Origin: Paenibacillus puerhi
Lineage (GTDB): Bacteria; Bacillota; Bacilli; Paenibacillales; NBRC-103111
Direction of reading: 5' to 3'
Assembly (NCBI RefSeq): GCF_009846885.1
Contig: NZ_WUWM01000012.1
Span: forward strand, 119,763 to 183,762
Length of the DNA stretch: 64,000 bases
Shown: piece after piece, positions 26,667-33,919 of the stretch
Numbering within the stretch: position 1 is the first letter of the stretch
Layout of the letters: the number at the start of each line of letters is the position of its first letter
Translations under genes and position numbers: made by a program
Notes under the pieces: model-generated
Told to the model about the DNA's origin: nothing
What the model saw: only the letters and a program-made list of their open reading frames with translations
The model's database searches: none

Positions 26667-26867
26667 ATGGCAACCGTACAGCTGCAGGTAGAGGGCATGT
26701 CATGCAACCATTGCGTTAATTCCATCGAGCGGGCGCTTCAGACGATCGGAGCTTCGGGTAAGGTCGATCTGGCCGCCAAGTCGGTATCCGTACACTATGA
26801 TGAGAGTAAGCTCACGGTGGAGGCTCTGAAAGAAACGATCGAGGAGCAAGGTTATGACGTGAAGTAA
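26667..26867 (+). CDS. copZ: Copper chaperone CopZ
   Basis: Cytosolic heavy-metal-associated domain of 66 residues that carries Cu(I), normally to the ATPase CopA. The metal-binding loop GMSCNHCVNSIERAL has Cys13 and Cys16, and the typical ending EEQGYDV is present. Length is standard. AAGAGGAGGG ribosome binding site. Neither copA nor csoR is next to it; the gene is alone with its own promoter and terminator. Confidence 0.93.
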   Translation: MATVQLQVEGMSCNHCVNSIERALQTIGASGKVDLAAKSVSVHYDESKLTVEALKETIEEQGYDVK

Positions 26868-26908
26868 AGGGGCAAGGTCCGGAGGAAATGAGGCCGGCCC
26901 CATATAAG

Positions 26909-26945
26909 ACGGGGGTTCGACACGTTGTCGGATGCCCGTTTTTTT
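26909..26945 (+). terminator. copZ terminator
   Basis: ACGGGGGTTCGAC pairs imperfectly with GTCGGATGCCCGT and is followed by seven T. Confidence 0.8.
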
Positions 26946-27157
26946 GCGTGTTGCTGAGAGAAGTCCATACGATCTGCACGGCCAAGGAGGACCGATTGAA
27001 TTCGGTTGTTAGGCCGTTAGCCGCCGTGGCTTTTCTTAAAAAAACATAAATTCATCTCGGTGAGCTTCTCTCTTGCGAAACAATCCTCTATAATAGACGA
27101 GGTAGAAAATAGAGGTAGAAACTAGAATAGATTATGGATCATGGGAGTGTGAGAGGA

Positions 27158-27955
27158 TTGAGCGACTTTTGGTCGGCGATTATTTTGGGCATCGTAGAAG
27201 GTTTAACCGAGTTTTTGCCTGTGTCTTCCACCGGACATATGATTTTGACCGGACATCTGCTTGGCTTCACGGGAGAGAAGGCGAAGACATTCGAAATTGT
27301 CGTGCAGCTTGGCGCGGTACTCGCCGTGCTCGTGCTGTACTGGCGGAGATTCGTCGGCTTCCTGAACTTCAAGGAAAGCTTCCGCAGCCGCGGCAAAATT
27401 AATCTGATTCATATGGCGCTCGCTATGCTGCCGGCGGTAGTGGTCGGTCTGGCGATTCATGGCTGGATCAAGGAGCATCTCTTCGGCCCAGCAACCGTGC
27501 TGATCAGTCTTGTCGTTGGCGGCGTGCTAATCCTCGTGGCTGTCAAGGCGAAGGTCCGGATTACCGCTGAAACGATGGACGATATCTCCTATAAACAGGC
27601 GTTCGGTATCGGGTTGTTCCAGTGCTTGGCCTTATGGCCGGGCTTCTCCCGGTCCGGGTCCACGATTTCCGGCGGGATGCTGCTCGGGACCAGCCAGAAG
27701 GCCGCGGCGGAATTTACCTTTCTCGTATCCGTTCCCGTCATGTTTGGAGCAACGGGGCTGGATCTGTACAAGAGCCGTGATTTGCTGGCGATGGAAGATC
27801 TGGGCATCTTTATAGCAGGGCTTGTGGCTTCATTCGTGGTAGCCATGATCGCCGTTGTTACCTTTCTGAACATCATCAAGCGTCTGAGCTTATCCTGGTT
27901 TGCGTATTATCGCTTTGTATTGGCGGCTATCTTCTACATCATCTTGTTCCTGTAG
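27158..27955 (+). CDS. uppP: Undecaprenyl-diphosphatase UppP (BacA)
   Basis: Membrane phosphatase of about 265 residues that recycles undecaprenyl diphosphate for cell wall synthesis and gives bacitracin tolerance. The two catalytic regions are EGLTEFLPVSSTGHMIL near the N terminus and WPGFSRSGSTISGGMLLG in the middle; about seven to eight hydrophobic segments follow the family pattern. The TTG at 27158 (giving MSDFWSAIILGIVEGLTEF) fits homologues and has GGGAG ten bases upstream; an ATG at 27134 would add eight residues. A TATAAT at 27089 and GAAAC/CGAG boxes upstream hint at sigma-A and possibly ECF control, but weakly. Confidence 0.94.
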   Translation: MSDFWSAIILGIVEGLTEFLPVSSTGHMILTGHLLGFTGEKAKTFEIVVQLGAVLAVLVLYWRRFVGFLNFKESFRSRGKINLIHMALAMLPAVVVGLAIHGWIKEHLFGPATVLISLVVGGVLILVAVKAKVRITAETMDDISYKQAFGIGLFQCLALWPGFSRSGSTISGGMLLGTSQKAAAEFTFLVSVPVMFGATGLDLYKSRDLLAMEDLGIFIAGLVASFVVAMIAVVTFLNIIKRLSLSWFAYYRFVLAAIFYIILFL

Positions 27956-28083
27956 ACGTCTTCGGGTAATTTACAACGCGCCGGGCCAACGTCCATACCG
28001 ATTGAGCTCCGCTACATATACTGAACCATGAGCTTAAGGGATTAGGGTCTATGGGCTCAAGTATCGATAAGGAGTGGATCACT

Positions 28084-28209
28084 ATGGGTGTTGGAGGAGT
28101 AGGAGGAGTAGGTTGTGGAGTAGGCGGCCTGCACACGAGCACTGGCGTAGTCCTTGTACTCTACATTCTGCTTGTTATTATTTTATCTTGCGGCTTTTTC
28201 TTTGTGTAA
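28084..28209 (+). CDS. YjcZ-like small glycine-rich sporulation peptide
   Basis: Product of 41 residues: a glycine- and valine-rich head (MGVGGVGGVGCGVGG), then STGVVLVLYILLVIILSCGF, one membrane helix reaching the C terminus. This is the layout of YjcZ-family peptides made during sporulation in Bacillales. AAGGAGTGG lies at good spacing before the ATG and a strong terminator follows, so the gene is real despite its size. A paralogue is at 29721-29816 on the other strand. Confidence 0.8.
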   Translation: MGVGGVGGVGCGVGGLHTSTGVVLVLYILLVIILSCGFFFV

Positions 28210-28224
28210 GGTATAACGGCAAGG

Positions 28225-28258
28225 AGCCGTACCGCATATCCGCGGTACGGCTTTTTTT
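28225..28258 (+). terminator. Terminator of the first YjcZ-like gene
   Basis: AGCCGTACCGC pairs with GCGGTACGGCT around a short loop, followed by seven T. Confidence 0.9.
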
Positions 28259-28319
28259 ATGGGCGCCTTGTTTGTTGGACCTCAGGATTCCCTTCCCATC
28301 GTCATCGCGATTTCGGAGG

Positions 28320-28385
28320 TTGACTTTATATATGAGAACGATTATCATTACTTTAAAGGTTTATATGAGAATGATTATCATTAAC
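28320..28385 (+). promoter_or_regulatory. Promoter with two tandem Fur boxes upstream of DUF2325 gene
   Basis: TTGACT (28320-28325), 17 bases, TATCAT (28343-28348). Fur-type sites lie at 28334-28352 (GAGAACGATTATCATTACT) and 28367-28385 (GAGAATGATTATCATTAAC), spaced 33 bases apart and each preceded by TATAT. The first overlaps the -10 box. Strong iron-dependent repression is expected. Confidence 0.85.
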
Positions 28386-28441
28386 GAAGCCGGTCGCGAA
28401 GCTCCAAGACGAATCAAGCAGCCGGAAGCGGCCTCCAGATA

Positions 28442-28494
28442 AGCGGAAGTGAATAAGATTAGCGGAAGTGAATTAGATTAGCGGAAGTGAATAC
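28442..28494 (+). repeat. 19-base tandem repeat, nearly three copies
   Basis: AGCGGAAGTGAATNAGATT occurs at 28442, 28461 and, cut short, at 28480. It lies in the untranslated leader between the Fur boxes and the DUF2325 start. Confidence 0.85.
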
Positions 28495-28515
28495 ATACTT
28501 AAAGGAGATGTAATC

Positions 28516-28845
28516 ATGGCGTCCATATTAGTCGTAGGTGCCGATCATCTGGGCAATATGCCCGATCATCTGGCGGAGATCGGGTTTGACGAGGTTATGC
28601 ATGTATCTGGCCGCAAATGCCAGATGGTCCGCAAAGGCATACCCGAGAAGGTAGCCGCTGTACTCGTGCTGACCGATTATGTGAACCATAATTTGACCAA
28701 AGTCATCAAGCAGCAGGCTAAAGAACAAGAAGTGCCGATCTACTACGCCAAGCGATCCTGGTGTTCCGTCAAGAAGGCGCTTTGCGATTGCGCGGATACC
28801 TGCGAATGGCTGAACGCCAAGAGCGGCGAAGCGGTTCGTCATTAA
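28516..28845 (+). CDS. DUF2325 domain protein, predicted Fur-regulated
   Basis: Cytosolic protein of 109 residues matching DUF2325: ILVVGADHLGNMPDHLAEIG at the start, MVRKGIPEKVAAVLVLTDYV, and the C-terminal YYAKRSWCSVKKALCDCADT. Four cysteines in the last 35 residues (pattern C-x6-C-x-C-x3-C) plus Cys37 could hold a metal. The family's role is not known. Control by tandem Fur boxes points to iron metabolism. AAAGGAG ribosome binding site; own terminator at 28868. No partner gene in the same transcript. Confidence 0.88.
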   Translation: MASILVVGADHLGNMPDHLAEIGFDEVMHVSGRKCQMVRKGIPEKVAAVLVLTDYVNHNLTKVIKQQAKEQEVPIYYAKRSWCSVKKALCDCADTCEWLNAKSGEAVRH

Positions 28846-28867
28846 CCTGTTACTGACCACTTGGAAC

Positions 28868-28902
28868 AGACTGTCCGGAAGCATCCCGGATGGTCTTTTT
28901 TG
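28868..28902 (+). terminator. Terminator of the DUF2325 gene
   Basis: AGACTGTCCGG pairs imperfectly with CCGGATGGTCT and is followed by six T. Confidence 0.8.
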
Positions 28903-28990
28903 GCATTTGGGCATATTCATTATGTAGTAGGCGAGGTTGCCTGTATAATAGAGATGTCCGCTCACTTTCAGATAAAAGGGGGAAGGTCTT

Positions 28991-29626
28991 GTGAAAAAGT
29001 TTGGGTTAGGTTTATTGTGCGGGATAGCGTTGGCCGCCACTTCGACTATATATGCGGCCGATGGCGTATGGGCGCTTTTGTTTCCGGTCAAATTTCAATT
29101 CGATGGCGTGAACCGTGAGATCGGTCCTCGCTATCAAGTATTGAACTACGAGGGTCATACGTATGTTCCGCTCCGGTATATGGCGGAGCAGCTGGGCGCC
29201 GGGGCCAAGTATGATCCGGATTCCCGGACCGTGTCGGTGGAAAGGGAGCCTGCGTCCGGCACGGAAGCGGAGAGAAAGGTTTGGTCCGTTCAATATCGGC
29301 TGGAGCGGGGGATGGGGAGTAAGGACGTGAAGCAGCTGTTCGGCGATCCGGACCAAGTCACTTGGGTCGACAGCTCCAATCAGCAAACCTGGCGGTTCGA
29401 TTTCGGAGCGAAGCCTGGGTACCGATTCGGGAGTCTGAATGAAACCGACGTACAGGGACTGAAGGACGGAGAGCTGGAGGCGCAGCTGTTTATCGGCTGG
29501 AACGCGGCGGGGCAGGTGGATCGCTTCGACCTCTGGTACGTGAAGACGGCAGCGAACGGGGTGCGGAACATTTACACGCAGATCGTATACCCGGACGGGT
29601 CTACCGGCGGAGCGCTTTACGAATAA
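28991..29626 (+). CDS. Secreted copper-amine-oxidase-N-like (stalk) domain protein
   Basis: Protein of 211 residues with a signal peptide (KKFGLGLLCGIALAATSTIYA, cleavage after the AYAA-like site near residue 23). Residues about 30-78 match the stalk domain often named copper amine oxidase N-terminal: VNREIGPRYQVLNYEGHTYV, PLRYMAEQLGAGAKYDPDSR and TVSVER. The rest, with SKDVKQLFGDPDQVTW, resembles a small SmpA/OmlA-like fold; no enzymatic motif is seen. GTG start with GGGGGAAGG upstream. Such proteins are common in the Paenibacillus cell envelope. Confidence 0.75.
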   Translation: MKKFGLGLLCGIALAATSTIYAADGVWALLFPVKFQFDGVNREIGPRYQVLNYEGHTYVPLRYMAEQLGAGAKYDPDSRTVSVEREPASGTEAERKVWSVQYRLERGMGSKDVKQLFGDPDQVTWVDSSNQQTWRFDFGAKPGYRFGSLNETDVQGLKDGELEAQLFIGWNAAGQVDRFDLWYVKTAANGVRNIYTQIVYPDGSTGGALYE

Positions 29627-29662
29627 CTTCCCGCCCTGCGCCTGTATGCGTCTGCTTGCAGG

Positions 29663-29692
29663 AAAAAATCAAGCCGAGGGTTACCTCGGCTT
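29663..29692 (-). terminator. Terminator of the second YjcZ-like gene
   Basis: AAGCCGAGG pairs with CCTCGGCTT around four bases. On the minus strand GATTTTTTCC follows, giving six T. Confidence 0.85.
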
Positions 29693-29720
29693 GTCGGGCA
29701 ATCGGTGGTGCGTCTCCCCA

Positions 29721-29816
29721 TTAGATGATGAATGCGCTGCTGATGATGACCAACAGAATGAAAAGAACCAGAATGGCGCCTGTGCTTGTGAAGCCACCGC
29801 AACTTACTGCACCCAT
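29721..29816 (-). CDS. YjcZ-like small sporulation peptide, second copy
   Basis: Product of 31 residues: MGAVSCGGFTSTGAILVLFI followed by LLVIISSAFII. It shares the TSTG hinge and LVL-ILLVII helix with the 41-residue peptide at 28084-28209, in the opposite orientation. TAAGGAGGAA lies before the ATG and a strong minus-strand terminator follows. The family is known from spores; the exact role is unclear. Confidence 0.8.
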   Translation of the reverse strand: MGAVSCGGFTSTGAILVLFILLVIISSAFII

Positions 29817-30026
29817 TGTTCATTCCTCCTTAGGAGTTGTATTTTAGTTGGGCCGCCTCGCGACATTCATTCGTCAAGGCGGTTATCCATGTCGAAGCTT
29901 CAGCTCCTGACACATAGCATTCTATGCTTGCGCCCTATCATGTGGCTGGGCGTAAGCCTTTTCCTGCCAAAATAGGCAGGATGCCTGTCGAGTTATACGT
30001 ATGCCATCTAGGAGGAGGATCTTGAC

Positions 30027-30680
30027 ATGAATCGAAGCGGCATCATCTTGGCCGAAGCCCGGACATTTGCAAGGGAGGTGCTCGGAGGCGACAGCAGCGG
30101 CCATGATTGGCAGCATACGGCGCGCGTAGCCCGTACAGCCTGCGAGCTGGCTCAGCGGGAGGGAGCCGACGCGTTTATCTGTGAGTTCGCCGCCATTCTG
30201 CACGATGTGGCTGACGAGAAGCTGAATCCGAGCAAGGAAGCGGGGCTGCTGAAGGTGGAATCCTGGCTGAGCGAACAAAGGGTCGAGGAGTCCATCCGCC
30301 TGCATGTGATGGCCATCATTGGCAATATGTCATACAGCGACGGACAAAGCGGAACGCTGCCCACCTTGGAAGGACGCATAGTCCAGGACGCCGACCGCCT
30401 GGATGCGCTGGGCGCCGTGGGAATTGCCCGCACCTTCGCCTACTCCGGCTGGAAGGGACAGCTTATCTTCGATCCAGAGCTTCCGCCCAGGGAGAAGATG
30501 AGCAAGGAGCAGTACCGACACGAGAAAAGCACCGCGATTAATCATTTCTATGAGAAACTGCTGAAGCTGAAGGATTTGATGAACACGGAGGCGGCCCGGG
30601 AGCTGGCCGAGGAGCGACACCGCTACATGGAGGCGTTCCTCGCCCAGTTTTACCGCGAGCTGGGGCTCGTACGGGAATAA
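30027..30680 (+). CDS. HD-domain phosphohydrolase (YpgQ/YedJ-like)
   Basis: Cytosolic protein of 217 residues. HD-superfamily metal ligands are visible at SSGHDWQHTARVARTA (about residues 24-39), FAAILHDVADEKLNP (about 55-69) and QDADRLDALGAVGIARTFAY (about 117-136). The spacing fits the single-domain nucleotide hydrolases related to YpgQ and YedJ, which act on nucleoside triphosphates; substrate is inferred by similarity only. AGGAGGAGGAT ribosome binding site. It converges with the FAD gene, seven bases apart. Confidence 0.85.
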   Translation: MNRSGIILAEARTFAREVLGGDSSGHDWQHTARVARTACELAQREGADAFICEFAAILHDVADEKLNPSKEAGLLKVESWLSEQRVEESIRLHVMAIIGNMSYSDGQSGTLPTLEGRIVQDADRLDALGAVGIARTFAYSGWKGQLIFDPELPPREKMSKEQYRHEKSTAINHFYEKLLKLKDLMNTEAARELAEERHRYMEAFLAQFYRELGLVRE

Positions 30681-30686
30681 CGGAAG

Positions 30687-32336
30687 CTAGCCGATCGAAG
30701 CGAACATTTTGCCGTCCCAGGGCAAACCTTTTTTGAATCGGGACTCGTCATGCATCTGGTACAGCGAGAGAAGCGAGAACTGGTACATGTCCCAGATCTT
30801 GCATAGCGGGGCTCTGGAGCCGGAGCGTTCGATGATGGCATTGACCGCCCGGCGGGCCGCCTCATTGGCCCCCTCCATAGTTGCCAGGTCCGTGTTGGTC
30901 CGGACATAGTCCGAGGCGAGGAACAGATTCGGTATCGCCGTATAGGCATAGGGCCGCAGATTCCAGGTGTACACTTTATTGACAAGCAGCGGCTCGAGAT
31001 TCACGGCTACGCCGTCGGGATTAGGAAAATGCACATCTTCATCCAGAAACCAGGAGTGCACATTATCGTCCTCCAGGATGACGGCCCCTTCTACGTTGAG
31101 GCTTTGCTTGAGCTGCGCCCATACCTCCTCCATGACTTCTTCCCGGGTACATTGCTTGGCCGGCTTGCCATAGAGGATGCCGGGCGCTTCCCAATCCGAA
31201 ATATCGACGGAGAGGATACCTTGTACGGTGCCGTCCCCATAATCACTTAGATCGAAGTCCGGCCAGAATTGCTTCTGGGAGACGCTGGTCAGCGCCCAGG
31301 GCGAGTCCATATAGATCATATGTCCATGGATCATGGGCCGGTCGGCTTTGAGATAAAACTGAATGCCGTTCATCCAATCGACATCGTCGGCAAGCTGTCG
31401 AATACCGTCGAGCGTAGGGTCTGCCTGAAGAATTTCGTCGGTGACAAAATTCGCCATGACTTCGACAGGAAAGGCCGCTATGTAATAATCGCCATGCACC
31501 TCATACACATGCCCGTGCTCGGAGACGGTAGCGCCGGCAATCCAGCCTCCCTTGCACCGGATGCTTTCCACCTTGGCATCCAGATGATAATCGACCCCAA
31601 GACTCCGCAAGTAGTCCAGCCAAGGATGCAGCCATACTTCATTGGTCGGGCCATCCAGCAGCCGGTCTGCGCTGCCTCCGGGCATCACCATATCGAGCAT
31701 GATCTGGGCGCCGACGGTCCCGACCGTAGCGGTATTCGCATCCCGGGCCTTGGCGGCTACGAGAATCCGCGTCATCCCGGCGAACACGCGGCGGAATTCC
31801 GCCGACTGCTCATCCGCATCGATGAACGACCACCATGGGATGTTCTGATACTGCTGCTGCCGGCGCTCGTCGCAGCTGGTCATGACCTGCCAGATCCGCT
31901 CCAGGTAATGTTCCAGCTCTTCCTCGGACAAGTTCAGTCCATTGTCGAACAGCGACTTGAAGGCGTCGCGCAGGTCTTTCAGGGAGTGAGGGAACTCCGT
32001 CAGAAACTCTACGGGAGGACCGTCGGTCCGGGCTAGTCCAAGCCGCGTGCCTTCCACCAGATTATCAGCCACTCCCCGCTCGTTCATCCCGTAAGGTATC
32101 CGTTCCATCGTATCCACAATATGCTTGTAGAAACGGGGAAAAAACCGAAACCCGTGCTCGCCGGGCAAATCCTTGCGGCCATCGATACCGCTTCCCGGGA
32201 CTGGCATCGATCGGGCCTTTCCTCCAGGAATAGACTTCATTTCATACACGGCTACTTCAAATCCACGCTCAGCGAGCTCCTGCGCAGCGCTCATCCCGGC
32301 TACGCCCCCGCCTAATATGACAACTTTCGCACTCAT
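30687..32336 (-). CDS. FAD-dependent amine oxidase/HpnE-like oxidoreductase
   Basis: Flavoprotein of 549 residues. The FAD-binding fold is at the N terminus (VVILGGGVAGMSAAQELAER, then YEMKSIPGGKARS), with GEHGFRFFPRFYKHI typical of the phytoene desaturase/hydroxysqualene dehydroxylase branch. The C-terminal FAD contact is FLASDYVRTNTDLATMEGAN. The substrate is not evident; no carotenoid or hopanoid genes are nearby. The ATG follows GGGAGAGAG. The gene is divergent from the YvyF-like gene over a region with an inverted repeat. Confidence 0.8.
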   Translation of the reverse strand: MSAKVVILGGGVAGMSAAQELAERGFEVAVYEMKSIPGGKARSMPVPGSGIDGRKDLPGEHGFRFFPRFYKHIVDTMERIPYGMNERGVADNLVEGTRLGLARTDGPPVEFLTEFPHSLKDLRDAFKSLFDNGLNLSEEELEHYLERIWQVMTSCDERRQQQYQNIPWWSFIDADEQSAEFRRVFAGMTRILVAAKARDANTATVGTVGAQIMLDMVMPGGSADRLLDGPTNEVWLHPWLDYLRSLGVDYHLDAKVESIRCKGGWIAGATVSEHGHVYEVHGDYYIAAFPVEVMANFVTDEILQADPTLDGIRQLADDVDWMNGIQFYLKADRPMIHGHMIYMDSPWALTSVSQKQFWPDFDLSDYGDGTVQGILSVDISDWEAPGILYGKPAKQCTREEVMEEVWAQLKQSLNVEGAVILEDDNVHSWFLDEDVHFPNPDGVAVNLEPLLVNKVYTWNLRPYAYTAIPNLFLASDYVRTNTDLATMEGANEAARRAVNAIIERSGSRAPLCKIWDMYQFSLLSLYQMHDESRFKKGLPWDGKMFASIG

Positions 32337-32362
32337 TAACTCTCTCCCTTTACCAGATCTTC

Positions 32363-32439
32363 CTTGATTATGTTACCATGATTGCTAGGTCTTAGGAATT
32401 AAAAAATAGAAAATACCTATGAATAGAGACATAATCAAG
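32363..32439. promoter_or_regulatory. Inverted repeat in a divergent promoter region
   Basis: CTTGATTATGT (32363-32373) and its exact complement ACATAATCAAG (32429-32439) flank 55 AT-rich bases, with an inner TAGGT/ACCTA pair. It sits between the FAD gene and the YvyF-like gene and may be an operator or an RNA stem. Confidence 0.5.
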
Positions 32440-32555
32440 CCTATACCCGAAAAACAGGAGGAAGGATGGATGGCCGCGGGAAGAGGGCAACAGGTAAAAT
32501 AGAACTACTAAAGGTCACCGAGATAGGCACCCGGCTTGTCGGAGAGGAGGAGGAC

Positions 32556-32762
32556 ATGCAGCTTTCGAATTGCAGCAGCTGTGGGAAGCTTCAGTTGAGC
32601 CATAGTCCATCGCTGTGCAAAGACTGCTTCAGGCAGCATCTGGACCGAACTCATCAAGTGAAGAGTTATCTGACGAAGCATCCCCATGCGAATATGATGG
32701 ACATTTGCCGTCATACAGGCTTGTCCCTGCGGGCCGTGAATGAAGTGGTAACACGGGCCTAG
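32556..32762 (+). CDS. YvyF-like flagellar-region protein with zinc ribbon
   Basis: Protein of 68 residues. Four cysteines in two pairs (NCSSCGKL and LCKDCF) form a likely zinc ribbon, followed by a helix and a small winged-helix-like segment (YLTKHPHANMMDICRHTGLS, LRAVNEVV). This is the layout of YvyF/TIGR03826 proteins usually found with the flagellin regulators flgM and flgN; here it is alone. GGAGGAGG precedes the ATG at 32556; longer starts lack support. Terminator follows at 32815. Confidence 0.72.
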   Translation: MQLSNCSSCGKLQLSHSPSLCKDCFRQHLDRTHQVKSYLTKHPHANMMDICRHTGLSLRAVNEVVTRA

Positions 32763-32814
32763 GGGAAGGGTCGCTTTCTTAACCCTAGGAAGCGGTAGAT
32801 GGGTGAATATAGAC

Positions 32815-32853
32815 AAGCAGCATGTATTCCGTGAAGGAAGGATGCTGCTTTTT
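32815..32853 (+). terminator. Terminator of the YvyF-like gene
   Basis: AAGCAGCATGTATTCC pairs imperfectly with GGAAGGATGCTGCTT, then TTT. Confidence 0.85.
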
Positions 32854-32886
32854 GGCGTTCAGCCCAGGCTGTTACTTCAAGCACTC

Positions 32887-33180
32887 GCTGAGAGGCTGTC
32901 GATTCATTGTGGATGGCAGCGCAGTTAAGTAATGGCTGATCGTAACGGACACCACAGTCGCTATTTCACAAAAATGGGGCCTGTTCAAATTGTAACGGAC
33001 ACAGACGACCTTACTTACGTCAAAACCGCATAGAATGGGCGGAAATGCGCCAAATTGCGTCATCTGAGTCCGTTTAGATTTTCAATATCGCGAAAATGCT
33101 GCAAATAGAGACTCTGAGGTCCGTTAGCGAAAGCAGAACGTTTCAACTCAGTTACTCACAATGAATCGACAACCTCGCTG
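32887..33180. mobile_element. MITE-like non-coding element with terminal inverted repeats
   Basis: The left end GAGGCTGTCGATTCATTGTG (from 32892) and right end CACAATGAATCGACAACCTC (to about 33174) are inverted copies with one mismatch. CTCGCTG occurs just outside both ends and may be a target duplication. Inside, AACGGAC occurs in both orientations (near 32945, 32996 and, inverted, near 33069 and 33119). No open frame of note is inside. A palindrome-rich GCCTGGCT hairpin follows at 33207-33241. This would be a non-autonomous element mobilised in trans. Confidence 0.6.
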
Positions 33181-33239
33181 GGCTGGTTAGGACGCCTCCA
33201 GAAGCTGGGCCTGGCTGGCCGCAGCCCAGCCTAGCCAGG

Positions 33240-33740
33240 CTATTCTTGCGGGGGCTTGCCGTCAGGGGGCTGCTTCTTGGAGCTTGAGCCGTTGAACAAG
33301 GTTTCGGTGAGCGACTTGATCTTGTCCATCAGCTTGCCGTATCCGAATCCGACCAGGAAGGAAGTGCCTACCTTGGCATACAGACTGTCTCCGGTCTGCA
33401 GCAGCAGAATGCCGCTCTGGAAAAGCACAATTGTCATGACAGCCGCTCCCGCACATTGAATTGGGCGCAGCATGTACCACCACATCCAGCGTTCATCCAG
33501 CTGTTCATAATACTGATGAACCAGGCGCAGGGCATAGAGGGTTCCGCCGATCGCGCCTGAAAGAGCGCAGTAAACGTAGGTCTTGATGGGCAGCAGCGGT
33601 ATCATAAGCAGGTGGGTCAACTCCCCGCTTCTGAGCATGGCACCCATCCAAAAACAACCGGCAAAACAGATAAGCAAGTAAAGCGTAGTGACAATGCTTA
33701 TCCATCTTTTGGGGTTGGCAGGCGAGAACCTCGGGCTCAT
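33240..33740 (-). CDS. Hypothetical four-segment membrane protein
   Basis: Protein of 166 residues with hydrophobic segments at about residues 15-35 (IVTTLYLLICFAGCFWMGAM), 50-75, 100-120 (CAGAAVMTIVLFQSGILLL) and 130-145, and a charged, proline-rich C-terminal tail (SSSKKQPPDGKPPQE). No known motif. The ATG at 33740 is chosen because AAAGGAG lies eight bases upstream; the frame stays open for 16 more codons. Monocistronic. Confidence 0.65.
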   Translation of the reverse strand: MSPRFSPANPKRWISIVTTLYLLICFAGCFWMGAMLRSGELTHLLMIPLLPIKTYVYCALSGAIGGTLYALRLVHQYYEQLDERWMWWYMLRPIQCAGAAVMTIVLFQSGILLLQTGDSLYAKVGTSFLVGFGYGKLMDKIKSLTETLFNGSSSKKQPPDGKPPQE

Positions 33741-33842
33741 ACGAACCACTCCTTTCCGGTGAACCCTGTTTGTACAAGATATGTACAAGGAATGCAGTTG
33801 GTATAAGCGAACAACGGGGGGCGGAAGAAGGTATAATAATAC

Positions 33843-33893
33843 TTTACTTTATTAACGCATCAGTGTATTATCTTGTTATCTCATTAAAGTAAA
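33843..33893 (+). promoter_or_regulatory. hisC promoter flanked by an inverted repeat
   Basis: TTTACT (33843-33848), 17 bases, TATTAT (33866-33871). TTTACTTTA at 33843-33851 is repeated in inverse as TAAAGTAAA at 33885-33893, so the arms cover the -35 box and the early transcript; possible operator. Confidence 0.55.
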
Positions 33894-33919
33894 CGAGAGT
33901 TTGAAAGGAGAAGATAACG

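Noticed and set aside
27073..27100. ECF-type promoter before uppP
   Set aside because: GAAAC with 16-base spacing leads to CGAG rather than CGTC, so the match is too weak.
29963..29980. Hairpin CCTGCC/GGCAGG as a terminator
   Set aside because: Short stem and no T-run on either strand.
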